A stretch of DNA of 64,000 nt from Ophioderma brevispina (GCA_023653785.1 JAMKCH010022313.1:46918-110917); one strand, 5' to 3'; positions 33,427-44,670 are shown, numbered from the stretch's first letter. Numbers and translations: made by a program. The notes: a model not told the origin generated them from the letters alone.

Positions 33427-34722
33427 CATTAGGCAGAGGAGAAGGGAAAGTGGAACATCTACGTGCTGATATGTGTAGAGCAAGTGTTTACACATTATTA
33501 GTAATTTATGGACCAATACTACAATGAAATCATTAAAAATCAGGCTTTTTGGCATTTTGGAACAGGCATGTATCGTGAATACGATCTTGTACAGCCAAAG
33601 CCCCCACATAGACCCTATTTGAAGATGGACTCCCGCGTTTCCGTTAGCAAGGTAGCCGAATTCGGAAATTATGTATACGTTATAACATTGATATACATAT
33701 GGCTCCCCTTGTAAAGGTCCCCTTTATTGATTCGAGGGTGCATATTAGGTTGGGGTTATATAGGTAAAATTAGGGGTAGGGTGGGGTTAGGGATTAGTTT
33801 TGGGGATATGGTGCGCTATAATCGCTATCAGAATTTCTCAGCAAGCCGAACGCACGATGTATATGCAAATTACATCGCGGTATAGTAGCACGTCTCCAAG
33901 TTCCAACCAATCACACAAATCGCATGACGTTTGTTAAGAACTTATTTGTGCTTCCGGGTTGGAGCACATCACGCTGCCTGTACCCCAATTTTGCCTGGTT
34001 CATGCATAGGGCTTAGTTTTACGGATAGGATAAGGGCTATTTTAGGGTTATAGGCCTAGAGCTCGTTCATGTATGGGTTGGATCATGAGTTGCCTGACTG
34101 TTTCCATCATCACCACCTCAAGTCAGTTGCCTGTAGCTGTCCAGTGCGTACTGCGTAACGGCGCGTCGCTTAGTAAAAAAAAGTAAGTTCCTGTAATTGA
34201 TTTATTTCAAAACCTGATTTTATCAACTGGATGACTGAGAACATTCATTCTTATGATTAAGGTTAGGGTTTGGTTATTAGGGTCCGCGCTGAGTACAAAC
34301 ATTTATAGAGGATTAGACCTATGTGATTTTCTACTTGGGGGGTTATGTGATTTTATTTTTTTTCTGATTGAGGGGTCAGGTTAAATTTATTATTCAGTAA
34401 ACCAAGCACCTAACTGGACATTTCTTAATAAAATATCAGCAGTAAATCATTATGATTATATACCCTAATTGTGGTGTGAGATTGGTGTAAAAATGATGGT
34501 CCTTGGGGTTATGTAATTTTCCAAACACATCTTTCAATTTCGGCCGGCCCTCTCGTAAATAATGAACGGTCCCTCAAATTGTTAGTTTAAAGCTAATCTT
34601 AGCCGTCGTACGAGCTGAGTCAAATGAATACTTATTTCGTATCATCATGTGTCCGTACAGCCAATTGAGTAAGAAACTTAGTTACATCCAACAACCGCAC
34701 GCTGTAATAAGGATCCCTCTGT
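33427..34722. other. Unassigned DNA with scattered TTAGGG-like phrases
   Basis: No gene recognised. G-rich, degenerate phrases such as GGGGTAGGGTGGGGTTAGGG (about 33772-33791) and AAGGTTAGGGTTTGGTTATT (about 34260) are scattered. They are too irregular to call a telomeric array. Confidence 0.35.
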
Positions 34723-34876
34723 GCCGAACTACCGGGCTAACCCATCGTTTCGGCAAATAACCCTGCCGTAGCCCGCATTTTCGGCACGAACACTTGCTGA
34801 AACACCGGGTGTTTCGGCAGAAAACCCCTGCCGTACGTCAAGGTCATCTGCCGAAAACACCGGGTGTTTTCCGGCA
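34723..34876. repeat. Cluster of palindromic GCCGAAACACCGGGTGTTTCGGC units
   Basis: At least three units occur in 155 bases. GAAACACCGGGTGTTTC with CTG/GGCAG edges (34797-34820) is an almost perfect palindrome. CCGAAAACACCGGGTGTTTT with TG and CCGGCA edges (34849-34876) is another. A looser unit starts at 34723 with GTGCCGAACTACCGGG and closes with TTTCGGCA. Each can form a hairpin with an ACCGGGT centre. Confidence 0.7.
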
Positions 34877-35433
34877 TGTCCGGTTTTTCTGCGCCGCAAC
34901 ACTGTCCTCATCTATGCAGGGCGACATTTACGTTTACTACTAACGTTTGCCATTTTCAACATATGCTGGCTATTTTTCGGCAGTACCGTGGACCCAAGTT
35001 GAATTGGGAAATGCAATGGGAGTATTGATGCTGTCATAATTTTATGCGCAGAACTGTGTTTTGACTCAGAAGAGTCAGTTGCGGCGGCGGTCAAGCATGG
35101 TTTTCATGACACCTACAATGTACACACAAAGATTTAATGCATCTGAATCTGAAGAATATTCTCAACGCTTCTCAATTTGAAGCAAACCGAGAAGATATGG
35201 TGTGCGCAATGAATATCTCTGTCTTGCTTGCTACTCTCTGGCGATGTAGGTAGCCAGGATTTCTTGAAATAGCCGTTTTTCCATCGTAATTGTTGACCTA
35301 ATTGCCAGGTAATTGTCCCAGGGTCCATTATAGTATGAGGAAACATGAGCTATTGAAGTAGTTTTCAGTCCAATTTGTTCAACATCTCCGTCACGCTGCT
35401 AGTCCATCTATAGTCTTTAAAGACAAATCTAGC
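34877..35433. other. Unassigned DNA
   Basis: No gene or repeat recognised up to the target-site duplication of the following retroelement. Confidence 0.35.
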
Positions 35434-36667
35434 TCCTCTCATTGTTTTTTTTTTTTTTTTTTTTTTTACTTGCAGTATGTCCACAAAGTCTTTGGTGTAG
35501 GGATCCACACAGTTGAGCAATACTCTAAGGGGTGAACAATGAGTTGAAATGCGGTTGCTCTCAGATCACGTGGGCAAGAGTGCAAATTTCTCCGCACAAA
35601 ACCAAGAACCCTACTTAGTTGCTGCGTGATTTGTGATAGGATTTTCCACTGGAGGTCACTCGAGAGTTCTACACCAAGTATGAGTGAGAGGTTGTTCTGC
35701 AAAAAGTTTATATTTATGCTGTTTGCGTTTCCTAAGTACGTAACATTTATCTGCATTGAATTTTTAATTTGACAGTTGTTTTTCCATGTGGTAAGTGTGT
35801 CAAGGTAAATTTGGAGTTGTCGTGCGTCGTGTCATTTTTAATGGGCCTATACATAACACAATCGTCTGCAAAGAGTCTAACCGAATATGAAATGTTTAGA
35901 GGGAGGTCATTGATTGATGTAGAGCAAAAAGAGTAATGGTCTAATACCCCCAGTGCCTTGAGGTACACCGGAGCACACATGTACCCAATCTGATTGCTCC
36001 CCATCAACAACCACCCTCTGTTTCCGTTAGTCCAACAAATTGTAATCCATGAGTGAATGTGACCTGAAATACCATATTTATCAAGTTTGTAGAGTAATCT
36101 ATTGTGTGGGACTGTGTCAAATGCTTTAGAAAAAGCAATGATTATAATATCGGTCTATGTGTTGTTGTCAAGGGATTGTACAAGGTCATGAAATAGTTGG
36201 GTCTCGCAAGAGTGATTTGCACGAAAACCATGTTGTTTAACAGTGAGAATGTTATGTTGATTTAGAAGATATATTGATGTGACTGTGTAAAATAGTTCAA
36301 GTACTTTGGATACGGGTCTGTAATTTGAGGGAGTGGTCCGGACGCCTTTCTTATAAGTGGGGAATATGTTGGTTGTCCGCCAGTCGTCGGGTAGGTCACC
36401 ATTGGAGATGGAGGTGTTGAAGATGAGGGTAAGTGCAGGGGCTAACTCCTCAGCCGCTAGCTTCAGTATTTTAGCTGTCAAGTTATCTGGTCCGGAGGCT
36501 TTCGTCTCATTGAGCTCTTTCGGCAATTTAGTCAGGGGGCGGTTGTGTCCTACTTGATGTTTTGTGGCCAAAATTGATTTTTCAGTTTTATAGGTATAAG
36601 GACATCCCAAAGAATCACTTCCAACTTTAGTGAAATTGTCAGCGTCGTATCAATGTGTTCCTCTCAT
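35434..36667 (-). mobile_element. 5'-truncated non-LTR retrotransposon with poly(A) and 9-bp TSD
   Basis: The minus-strand element occupies about 35443-36658. Its 3' end is a run of about 22 T on the plus strand (35445-35466), that is, a poly(A) tail. TCCTCTCAT occurs immediately outside each end (35434-35442 and 36659-36667), a perfect 9-bp target-site duplication. The 5' side is truncated in the region before the RT. A clean tail, an intact TSD and few frame breaks make this the youngest-looking insertion in the window. Confidence 0.85.
35466..36655 (-). pseudogene. Reverse transcriptase remnant of the truncated non-LTR element
   Basis: The longest frame (36610-36155) reads KASGPDNLTAKILKLAAEEL, then LIFNTSISNGDLPDDWRTTN, NYRPVS and KQHGFRANHSCETQLF. 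The next frames continue with AFDTVPHNRLLYKL, YINDLPLNISYSVRLFADDC (FADD at 35861-35872) and finally LGVELSSDLQWKILSQIT with HPLEYCSTVW. These are consecutive RT blocks and the thumb region of Jockey/CR1-group elements. About three frameshifts join the pieces, one deleting part of the PQG block. The FADD box itself is intact. No endonuclease is present because of the 5' truncation. Confidence 0.85.
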
Positions 36668-36698
36668 CATAAAACTGAACGTGGATCCCTTGGCATGA

Positions 36699-36733
36699 GG
36701 GTTTAGGGTTAGGGTTTAGTGTTAGGGTTAGGG
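36699..36733 (+). repeat. Short interstitial telomere-like array (TTAGGG)n
   Basis: About five units of GGGTTTAGGGTTAGGGTTTA type with one variant (TTTAGTG). It lies 32 bp outside the right target duplication of the truncated retroelement. TTAGGG is the telomere repeat of vertebrates and of many marine invertebrates. Confidence 0.7.
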
Positions 36734-36889
36734 ACCTCCGTATTTCATTAGGGCCTTACTCCGTAACCAGTACGATTGCAGTGATACCCATCATGCGCTG
36801 TAGGCTACATAATCTGTGGCCCGTAATTAGCCTAATTTAGAATCCGTTACATTTACTGCTATAGCTGATTCACATAGGACAGGCTATTT

Positions 36890-36976
36890 GACCGTATACG
36901 GCTACATAATTCTGCCGCTATATAGCCGTATACGGCTACATTATTCTGCCGCCATATAGCCGTATACGGCTACATA
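36890..36976. repeat. 34-bp tandem repeat with AGCCGTATACGGCT palindrome
   Basis: Two and a half units of 34 bp. Each contains CCGTATACGG, extended to the perfect 14-bp palindrome AGCCGTATACGGCT in the second and third, followed by ACATWATTCTGCCGCYATAT. Units differ by only one or two bases. Confidence 0.85.
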
Positions 36977-38818
36977 ACCACTACCTTCATTTAAACTTAG
37001 GTCAGTCAGCCGTGGCTTGATCGAGCGCTATAAATAGCCGAGAGTCTTCTGGGGTTCGTCCGCGAAACTCAGTCGTAAATCTACGTGCATACTATGTCAT
37101 GCCTGAGTGGATCAACTTATCCAAAGCACTATGTAAATGGTATGAAAAGGTCTATTATGTAGGACATACGCATGAGTTAGTATACACGTAGGGTTACGCA
37201 TGAGGTTCGCGAACGGACCCCTGGTTATTTGCATAAATAGGAATGTACCACACAGGCGCCAAGTGCCGTCGCGACGGTGACTAGCGTCGGTGACTAGAAT
37301 CGATTAAAACATACATTAAAAACTTGTACAGCGTCAATAGAGTAGATGTATTTCTTTATTATCACTCACCCAGTGATATTTAAGATAACTATTAAAAAAA
37401 ATTTAACCCATAGCTATTCTCTATGTGCACCCAAAATGCACTCAAAATGTAATAATTTATATTTTAAAATAAAGAACAATTATTTCCAAATTTGGGCCAA
37501 ATTAATATTTTTTTTGCAATTTTTATTATATTCGATTACGTTTCGCTCAATATTTCAAATGGTGAAAATCGGGATTTTATGAAACGGGAACGAACGTAAC
37601 TCAAAAAACGAAAGGTCGTATCAGCATGAAATTTGGCACAGATATCGAGCATCCAACTTTGAATTTGGGCTTCAATTTTGAATTATGGCATAAAGTTTCC
37701 TGATTGGTCAGCTCCTGGTTGCCATGGCAATCATATCAAAAATCCGGCTTCATGGATTTCTGCGCACTATACCCATGCACCTTCTACCCAAGTTTGGTGT
37801 AAATCCAAGTTACCGGTAAGCAGTTACATTTGTTCCCGTGTTTAGCCAATCAGAGGGCCTGTCCAGTTACCATGGCGACAAGATCAAAATAATTCCCATT
37901 TTTCAAAACTTTTCAACATGGGCTACAATATGACATGCATAAGTAAAGTCAAGAAAATTGCAGTCGAAGGTCGGAGTAAAAAAGTAGACCCCCATAAATT
38001 TAATAACTTGACTGTCGTTGTTTCAAAGCATCATAGAGGTTGTTTCTGATATCAAATAAGACTTGCATTGGAATTGAAATCAAGTTTTGGACATTATATT
38101 GCGCACCTTGAGTTAAAATTCCCTGCAATCAACATTGCGTTCTTCATACTTTAAAATAATACTTATTGTAAGCCCAATCCTGTCACACCTGTCCTCATTT
38201 GTGAGACTCCCACTTCTCCCGAATATCAAACCTTTCATTAGATATCATTAGAAATCGGACCAGCTTGGAATTTATATCCCTTCTTCAATGCACTGTATCC
38301 CTGGACAGGAGTGTCGAAATGAGATGGGATAAAAAGCATAGTGAAGAGTAGAAAATATACTTTTAAAAGAATGTTAACTTCATGACGAACAGAGGTGTTT
38401 TATATATTTAATAATTTTGTTTCCAATCCTGCGTTTTTATTGATACACGCTGTAGAGAAGGATATTCTCCAGTTTATTGCTTTACTATACAGAATTCTTG
38501 ACATCTTGTTTCAGCGAGACAGTTTGCTTCAACAACAGGTAGTATTATAATCCCCAGTTGTGGGTGCGTTTTCCCAATTGCAATCAAGGTATATGTATTC
38601 TGAAATTGCCAATAAATCTCGCTGTATTCCCTTCCTCATGACATGATAGTCATGTATTTGATTGTTCTCAACTCACGAATCTTAACAAACGTATGTTGTT
38701 TGAATATTCTATATCACAGGCGCTTGGTTTCCAGATAGACATGAATTTAAAACGAATGGGACACGGAAAGAGAGTGACAAAATTCCGACTTGGCGAGAGG
38801 TGAAGGTGGTTCACTTAT
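36977..38818. other. Unassigned DNA, about 1.8 kb
   Basis: No gene recognised. Parts (about 37600-37900) have the uniform look of a dispersed repeat, but I found no second copy in the window. Confidence 0.35.
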
Positions 38819-38966
38819 GGTGGGTTCATACTTTATCGGCAGACGTTCGCCGACGCTAGGCTTTCGAACATGCTCTCCGTGCCGGATGCATGAACATACG
38901 CGTTGTTCGAAGCATGTTCGAAAGGCTAGCGTCTGCAGACATCTGTCAATAAAGTATGAATCTACC
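38819..38966. mobile_element. Fold-back MITE with 56-bp arms
   Basis: Left arm 38819-38874 and right arm 38911-38966 are inverted copies, about 47 of 56 positions matching, around a 36-base loop. Ends read GGTGGGTTCATACTTTAT and, inverted, GGTAGATTCATACTTTAT. The inner 15 bases TTTCGAACATGCT are identical. Both strands show open frames here only because the sequence is a palindrome. Possible TTA-type flanks are not clear enough to name a family. Confidence 0.8.
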
Positions 38967-39230
38967 TTTAGCAGTAGGGGCATTCGCGCCATATTTGGTT
39001 GATAAAAAAGTTTTTCACTGACAACAAAGCAGTTGTCTCGATATTGAGCAAAGGTAGTATAAAGCCTGAGTTTAAATGTTTATCAATTTTGTAGTGATGG
39101 CAATATTTACTAGGGGAGCCAGGACCACCACCTTTGCACCCCCAGAACTAAACCAAACCATTTTTTAGGTTCCTTTTATGACCCCAAAACATAATCAGGA
39201 TGTTCCCAAATTTAAAAGTGGCCCCAAGGG

Positions 39231-39448
39231 AGTTTATTCAAGATGGCGTCCAAGATGGCCGCCAAAATAGGGATTTTTACTAAAATGAATTAAAACAAGA
39301 TATAAAAAAATTGTCAAGAAAATGAACGGGATCAACATATTAGATCATAATTAACATATCTGTGGCCAAATAATTTCGTTCACATGTTTAAATTCAAAAT
39401 GGCGTCCAAAATAGCCGCCAGAATAGCGTTTTTCACTAAAACGTATTA
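39231..39448 (+). repeat. Two-copy repeat carrying AAGATGGCGTCC / ATGGCCGCC
   Basis: TTCAAGATGGCGTCCAAGAT then GGCCGCCAAAATAGGGATTT at 39231-39285 is repeated in diverged form at 39387-39440 (TTCAAAATGGCGTCCAAAAT, then AGCCGCCAGAATAGCG), about 156 bp apart. The AAGATGGC core resembles a YY1-type site, but this is a frequent phrase in dispersed animal repeats. Confidence 0.5.
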
Positions 39449-40255
39449 ACCCTCGTCTTACCAAGCCTTTTTTGTAACACGGTTTACCAAGGGGGGGGGG
39501 GTGGTTACCCCCGAGAATTTGTTATTAAGCACCCGATGCTTATGATTTTGAATCCAATGGATAGCTATGGTCCTCCTCTTTCCATTGATACCAAAATAAG
39601 TACCAACATACTTAGTATGGCGTTACAATGACGTCATCAAATCCGCGAGTCGGCAAAATTGGCATTTTCCATAGAAAAAAAATTATTTTATTTTGGCCGA
39701 AAATCAATTTTGCGCTAAAAATCGCAGGAATATCGGATTTTCATGCGGTTTTCAGCTCTAAATGATGGCATTTGGCTAGTTTTACATAAACTTAGAATTT
39801 TAGAGGAACCTGTGCATAATATTTTAAAAAACTGCCACCCATAAAATATCTTAGGTGGCAACCACCCCCCACCTTCGACTTTGACGGCATCCCTAACCCC
39901 GTAGATACCATCGGGGGGGGGTGCGGTTAGGAAGTTAGCAGCTAGGACCTGACCGTGTTGATGCCACTAGAAATGGCATCAACCCCAAATCAACCAGGCC
40001 AATCGGTGTTCATCACCTCAGGATAAGTGATAAAATTAATTGAACCCAGAATGCATTTTCAATACTAATTTGCCTACTACCACTGCGTTCAAAGGAGCTG
40101 TATCTGAGTTGTGCGACCATCAGCTTGAGTTATATGGGTTTTGCCTTCTTTGTTGAAGAAGATACGAAATCTGAGTTGAATATAAATTACCTCTTGTTTT
40201 GAGTGTGATGAAAGCCGATGCTAGACGGTTAAGGTTTTTGGTAAACTTCTAATAG
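39449..40255. other. Unassigned DNA with G/C tracts
   Basis: Runs of 9-12 G at about 39490 and 39914, with GGTTACCCCC and CAACCACCCCCC nearby, could pair with one another. No gene recognised. Confidence 0.35.
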
Positions 40256-41193
40256 CACCTCGATGGTATCCATTTCGATAATTGTAGCTACTTTTGGAAT
40301 GAGTTGACAAACATCCTCCAACATGAGGGCAGGTTTATGCTCTTCCAGGTGACGGTCTCTGATATTTTGTAGATGGACAATGTCCTTCTGGGTATTGTAA
40401 TTATGCAAACGCTGTGAATGGCAGATGTGGGGATTGGCAACAATAGAATGCACATAATGGTATTATTTGTTCTTTAGTTCAGGCGGCGAGCTGGGGGCTA
40501 GTCCTTTCCCGTATTCAATATTTGACTGTTAAATAACAGGGAAAATATATTGAACATTGAACAAAAGAATGCTGAACATCACTTTCAAAGTCAAGACGAC
40601 GAATAACTTGGGTAAGAGGACAAAACACCAAGCTCGGGACGATGTAGGAACAGCCACAGAAATGGAAGTCTACCGGAACAGCAAAGATTATCCTCCTATT
40701 ATAGCAGCAAATATCGACAAAAAAGGTGGTCATCAACAGGTAGGCAGGACACCTTTGACAGGAATCAGTATAACAGGGGAAGATTAAAGCAAAAAGATCG
40801 AAGGGACGAAGTGGAAGCTGAAACGTTTTCAGCATCCCCAAAGCAGGACAGATGCAGACGGCTCTTTTTTGTGCGATGCGACCTGTTGCAAAAACGCAAT
40901 ACAGGTACTTCTTTTACCATATCCATTGAACGGTTGTAGCTCACTTTGGAATGCATTGACAAACATCCTCCAACATGAGGGCAGGTTTATGCCTCTGTCA
41001 GGTGATTGGTTGTTGATATTTTGTACTTTGGACAACACAACATCTAGGGTCTTGTATCTGCAAATGCTGTGAATGGCGTCCCATGTTTGATGTTGTTAAC
41101 AATAGGAATGCACACATTTCTTGGTTATTCAGTGCATGCGACTTCCTGGAGGGCGAGTACTTATCTCTGACTCAAAACTTGACTGTTAAATAA
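40256..41193. repeat. Pair of diverged direct repeats (about 285 bp) around 370 bp
   Basis: Segment A (40256-40537) and segment B (40907-41193) share GACAAACATCCTCCAACATG, AGGGCAGGTTTATG, GATATTTTGTA, GCTGTGAATGGC, AATGCACA and GACTGTTAAATAA in the same order. Segment A has a minus-strand frame of 74 codons (40453-40229) containing HLQNIRDRHLEEHKPALMLE; segment B has the same frame broken. This could be a duplicated exon-like remnant or the two long terminal repeats of a tiny LTR element; neither is shown. Confidence 0.55.
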
Positions 41194-42218
41194 GGCTACT
41201 GTATGACCCGGGGGTTACTCACATTTGAACGGTGTGTATGGGTATGTGCCGCCCATAAAAATAAGACCCTGATTTTCAGGCCGATAGAGGCATAACTTAA
41301 AATCATGAGGTCCCCGCTTCGAATCCAACCAATGTAAGTCATACATATTTGTAACCATTTAGTATGAATATGCAAGTGATGCCTAATGAATAGTTGGATT
41401 AAAACAATATCCAACTTACTAGAACCTCTTTTTTTATCTTTAATTAAAGCATATAATTAGCCGTTAACATGCAGCCAGTTCAGCTTGCCCACTTTAGGAC
41501 CCATTTGAATCCCGACGACCAAAACAAGTGTGTTCCCCAGGTGGAAGCCAATGAGGGGCCCATGAAGTAGCCCACAAATGACCCACGTGGGGCCCATGTC
41601 ACATTGTTGGAGGGTTTCTTGAGTTATGTGTACTAAGTTCAAATTGTCACTCATTGTACTGCATTACACTAGTCAATTACCGAAACCCCAGGAAAATGAG
41701 GTTTTGTGCAGTGTTAATATCATGATACATCACATAACAACGCACACAATCATGCCCATTCTTGTGGGTCGTTGATAAAGCTATTTTCATAAGGTGTGAA
41801 ATGTTGTGGTGATTGACCATCTCCTCAATCCAGAGTCCTATTCTTGTTACCTAACATAATTTGTCCATTAATTAGCCGGCTCTGTTTTGGTAGAGCTACT
41901 CCTGTTAAAATGATGTTCACAAAATACGCTGTTTGGCTATCCAGGTCTGCCCCTTATTTGCCTGAGGTTTTGTACTGGAGCAATCTAAAGACACACTTTG
42001 ATGTGTGGTACAATTCATGTCCGGGCAAAAACAAGGTCAGGCATGGACCCTATGCCCACCCTCATTCCCCATCTCCCTTCGCCCTCACCTTAGCTATCAG
42101 CGCCACCATCAGGGAACTCTCACTCTCACACCCTGGCCGTGGTGATGAGCTGCATTGCATAGGTATCTGCTGTAAATAAAGTAATGTCAATGATCAAAAC
42201 AAAATAGTTAAATAAGCA
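41194..42218. other. Unassigned DNA
   Basis: Around 41480-41600 short phrases of GGGCCCATG / GACCCATTTG type recur, giving a minus-strand frame with repeated GPT/GPL motifs. The 111-codon frame at 41844-42179 has no recognised product. Confidence 0.35.
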
Positions 42219-42288
42219 AATAAATAATAATATTTTAATAATCATAATATTTAATAATAATATAATAATAATATAATAATAAAATTAT
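42219..42288. repeat. (AAT)n microsatellite, interrupted
   Basis: AATAATAAT-type runs with small interruptions over about 70 bases. Confidence 0.85.
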
Positions 42289-42469
42289 ATGTTACTAGAT
42301 GTTTTTACAATGTCAGTTTTATTACTAGGCCACCTCCCGCACCCTTTACCCCACCATCATGGTGGCACTCTCACATCTAGGGCAATGAGCTTACATAGCA
42401 ATGATAAAGTGGTTAATTAGCGGGGCAAATAAATAGGTAATAACAAACAAATTGACCAAAAAATCCACA

Positions 42470-42540
42470 AAAAAATAAATAAATAAAAAAAAATAAAATA
42501 AAATAAAATAAAATAAAAAATAAAATAAAAACAAAACAAA
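42470..42540. repeat. (AAAT)n / (AAATA)n microsatellite
   Basis: AAAT units followed by six or more AAATA units. The minus-strand frames here (42391-42676) are Phe/Leu-rich translations of this low-complexity sequence and not genes. Confidence 0.9.
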
Positions 42541-43180
42541 GTAACACAAAAACAAACAATACCAAAAAAAACACACACACTTGTATTGTAGTTCTTGTTT
42601 TCATAGTGCATGAGGGATGCAGGTCAGTTGGGTATCTACAAAAACATAATGGGTGTGCTAATTGGAAATCGAACATGCACTACTGAGGTTAAACACACAC
42701 AGACACATAAAAAATGCAAATTATATACATACCCACGATATAACAAACAAGCAAGGCTGGGAAGCCAATCGCAACAACATCGATAATCAAATCTTCTGGC
42801 ATTGGCAAAATAATAATAATAAAAAAAAAAACAAAAACAAACAAACACTTTTCAAATCCCAAAGCTCCCCCATTTTGTTTACATATTTATTCCTCTATGT
42901 TGACTCAGATTTAGTCCATCATTTTACAATCACAAGTCAGTACAGGTGTTTTAAATGATTTTAGTACGGCAGGCAAATGGTTAATGCCATTACTGGCCCA
43001 TAGGGATGCATGGCACTTGGATCTAATTTTAAATAAATCATCTAAATTAAAATATAATAATAAAAATGAAGTTTTACACATTAATGCAGCTTCGGTAAAC
43101 ATTGCATTGTATTATTGTAAGAAAAAAAAATAGGGAAATACCATGCATTAGGTAACATATTGCAGGAGCAAACGAAATTG

Positions 43181-43182
<2 letters not shown>
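42541..43182. other. Unassigned, A-rich patches
   Basis: A-rich sequence with (AAT)n and (CAAA)n at about 42807-42846. Contains the first copy of the 31-bp exact repeat (42872-42902). No gene recognised. Confidence 0.35.
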
Positions 43183-43211
<29 letters not shown>

Positions 43212-43324
43212 ATACACAAAACAAATAACACATATAAATAAATAACTATAATAATAAAATAAACTACATCGAAACAAAATCAAACGTAACAAACGAATAA
43301 TAATAATAATAATAATAATAATAA
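43183..43324. repeat. (AAAT)n and (AAT)n microsatellites
   Basis: AAAT repeated about seven times at 43183-43212, and AAT about ten times at 43295-43324, with A-rich sequence between. Confidence 0.85.
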
Positions 43325-43354
43325 ACAAAACACACATACGTCACACACACAAAA

Positions 43355-43410
43355 ATACCTCCGTTTCTGCGGGGATCGTCACGATCGTAGTCATATTCCG
43401 AAAAGGCCAC
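43355..43410 (+). repeat. Dispersed repeat, GATCGTCA family, copy 2
   Basis: AATACCTCCGTTTCTGCGGG then GATCGTCACGATCGTAGTC resembles the stretches at 5315-5365 (same strand) and 49865-49935 (opposite strand), with more divergence. Confidence 0.4.
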
Positions 43411-44625
43411 TGGGTTATGCGCTGGCCAAAGGCAAGGTAGCCATTTTGCGCCTTATTTGCCAGGGTAGGTTGACTTTGTGTGTATAGCATACGCATAAAG
43501 GTTGATAAGGGTCACTCATCTGCAGGAGGCAAGGATCTCATAGCTGATCTCCATGACCTATTTGATGGCGACTGATCAAAGTCTTGTGTACATCCCACAG
43601 GCAGTGGTCATAGGGATGCAGGTACAGGCATGAGCCCATGTGTTTTGTAGGTGAAGGTGGGTTTCTTAAGTTTCGCCCGAATGAACACTCTGACCACCAG
43701 GGGACATGGTACACCACATAGGCAGCTTGGATCAGCGGTCCCTTGGAGCGAAGCTGGCAAAATCGGCCTATGCGAGTGGCAGTATAGTAGCATTTCGGCG
43801 TGCGTCGGTACAAAGAAAGAATGCATTAACAATCGGGTTAGAAATCGTGTCCATGTAGCCTGGGCTTTAAAGCTCCTTTCTCAATCTCACTGTGTAAAAA
43901 TATTAACGTTCATGTGTGCCTCGGTGTATCATAACTTTGTGGTCAAATTGCATTTTATAATGCATGTTATGTTGCTTTATTGGTGTTTACTTTTGCTTCC
44001 TATATTTTGTTTACATATTTATTCCTCTATGTTGCACAGTAATTCTATGCTACGTGTGGTGTAATTTTGTTAAAGGTTGCCGAATTCGTTGCCAAACCTG
44101 CTCTTGTCATCAAACTAGTCTTACAAAATTGGTGGTAAAATGGCAAAAGTTGGTTATTTAATATCTTTAGGGAATTTCCGGTTCAGTTATGCATTAAGCT
44201 TGGGGAATTCATTTCGGGTTTCCTTATTTGGGATTTTCTTTAAAATATATATATATTATATTTTCTTCCAGATGCACCTATATGGCATACGTGGCACAAT
44301 GCGTGCAGTATTGTTTAAAAAGTGGTATTGTGTAGTTACTCTTTAAAGTTCCGATTATTCAGGAACCATGGCGGAAATAAAACGCCCGACCAGGATCGAT
44401 CTCAAGGAAAGGGAAGGGCCCGGCTTCGAAACGGAGAATGAGGGCAAAAACAAGCAAGGCAGATAAAGATTAAGGTTCCAAGGAAGACTCTTGGCTATCA
44501 AAGCACTCATCCTGACAGTGCAGTAGGGAAGGCGCCGTCCTTACCCAGGTGTGCACATAATGGCCGAAAAGGCACAGTACACTCAGATGACCAAAGAGAA
44601 GGGCTCAACCTTAACAGGTGGTCAA
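43411..44625. other. Unassigned DNA
   Basis: Frames on both strands overlap at 43538-44064 (up to 137 codons), but I recognise no product. The second copy of the 31-bp exact repeat lies at 44004-44034. Confidence 0.35.
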
Positions 44626-44626
44626 G

Positions 44627-44670
44627 GATGTTTAGGTATGTTTAGGTATGCACGGATGTTTAGGTATGCG
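44627..44670 (+). repeat. Short tandem repeat GATGTTTAGGTAT
   Basis: Three TGTTTAGGTATG units in 44 bases, with spacing of 10 and 17. Confidence 0.75.

Noticed and set aside
35466..36610. Host reverse-transcriptase-like or telomerase gene
   Set aside because: The poly(A) tail, 9-bp target duplication and 5' truncation show a retrotransposon insertion.
38747..39002. Two similar open frames on opposite strands
   Set aside because: A by-product of the fold-back palindrome at 38819-38966.
42391..42848. Phe/Leu-rich membrane-protein-like frames
   Set aside because: Translations of (AAAT)n and (AAATA)n microsatellites.
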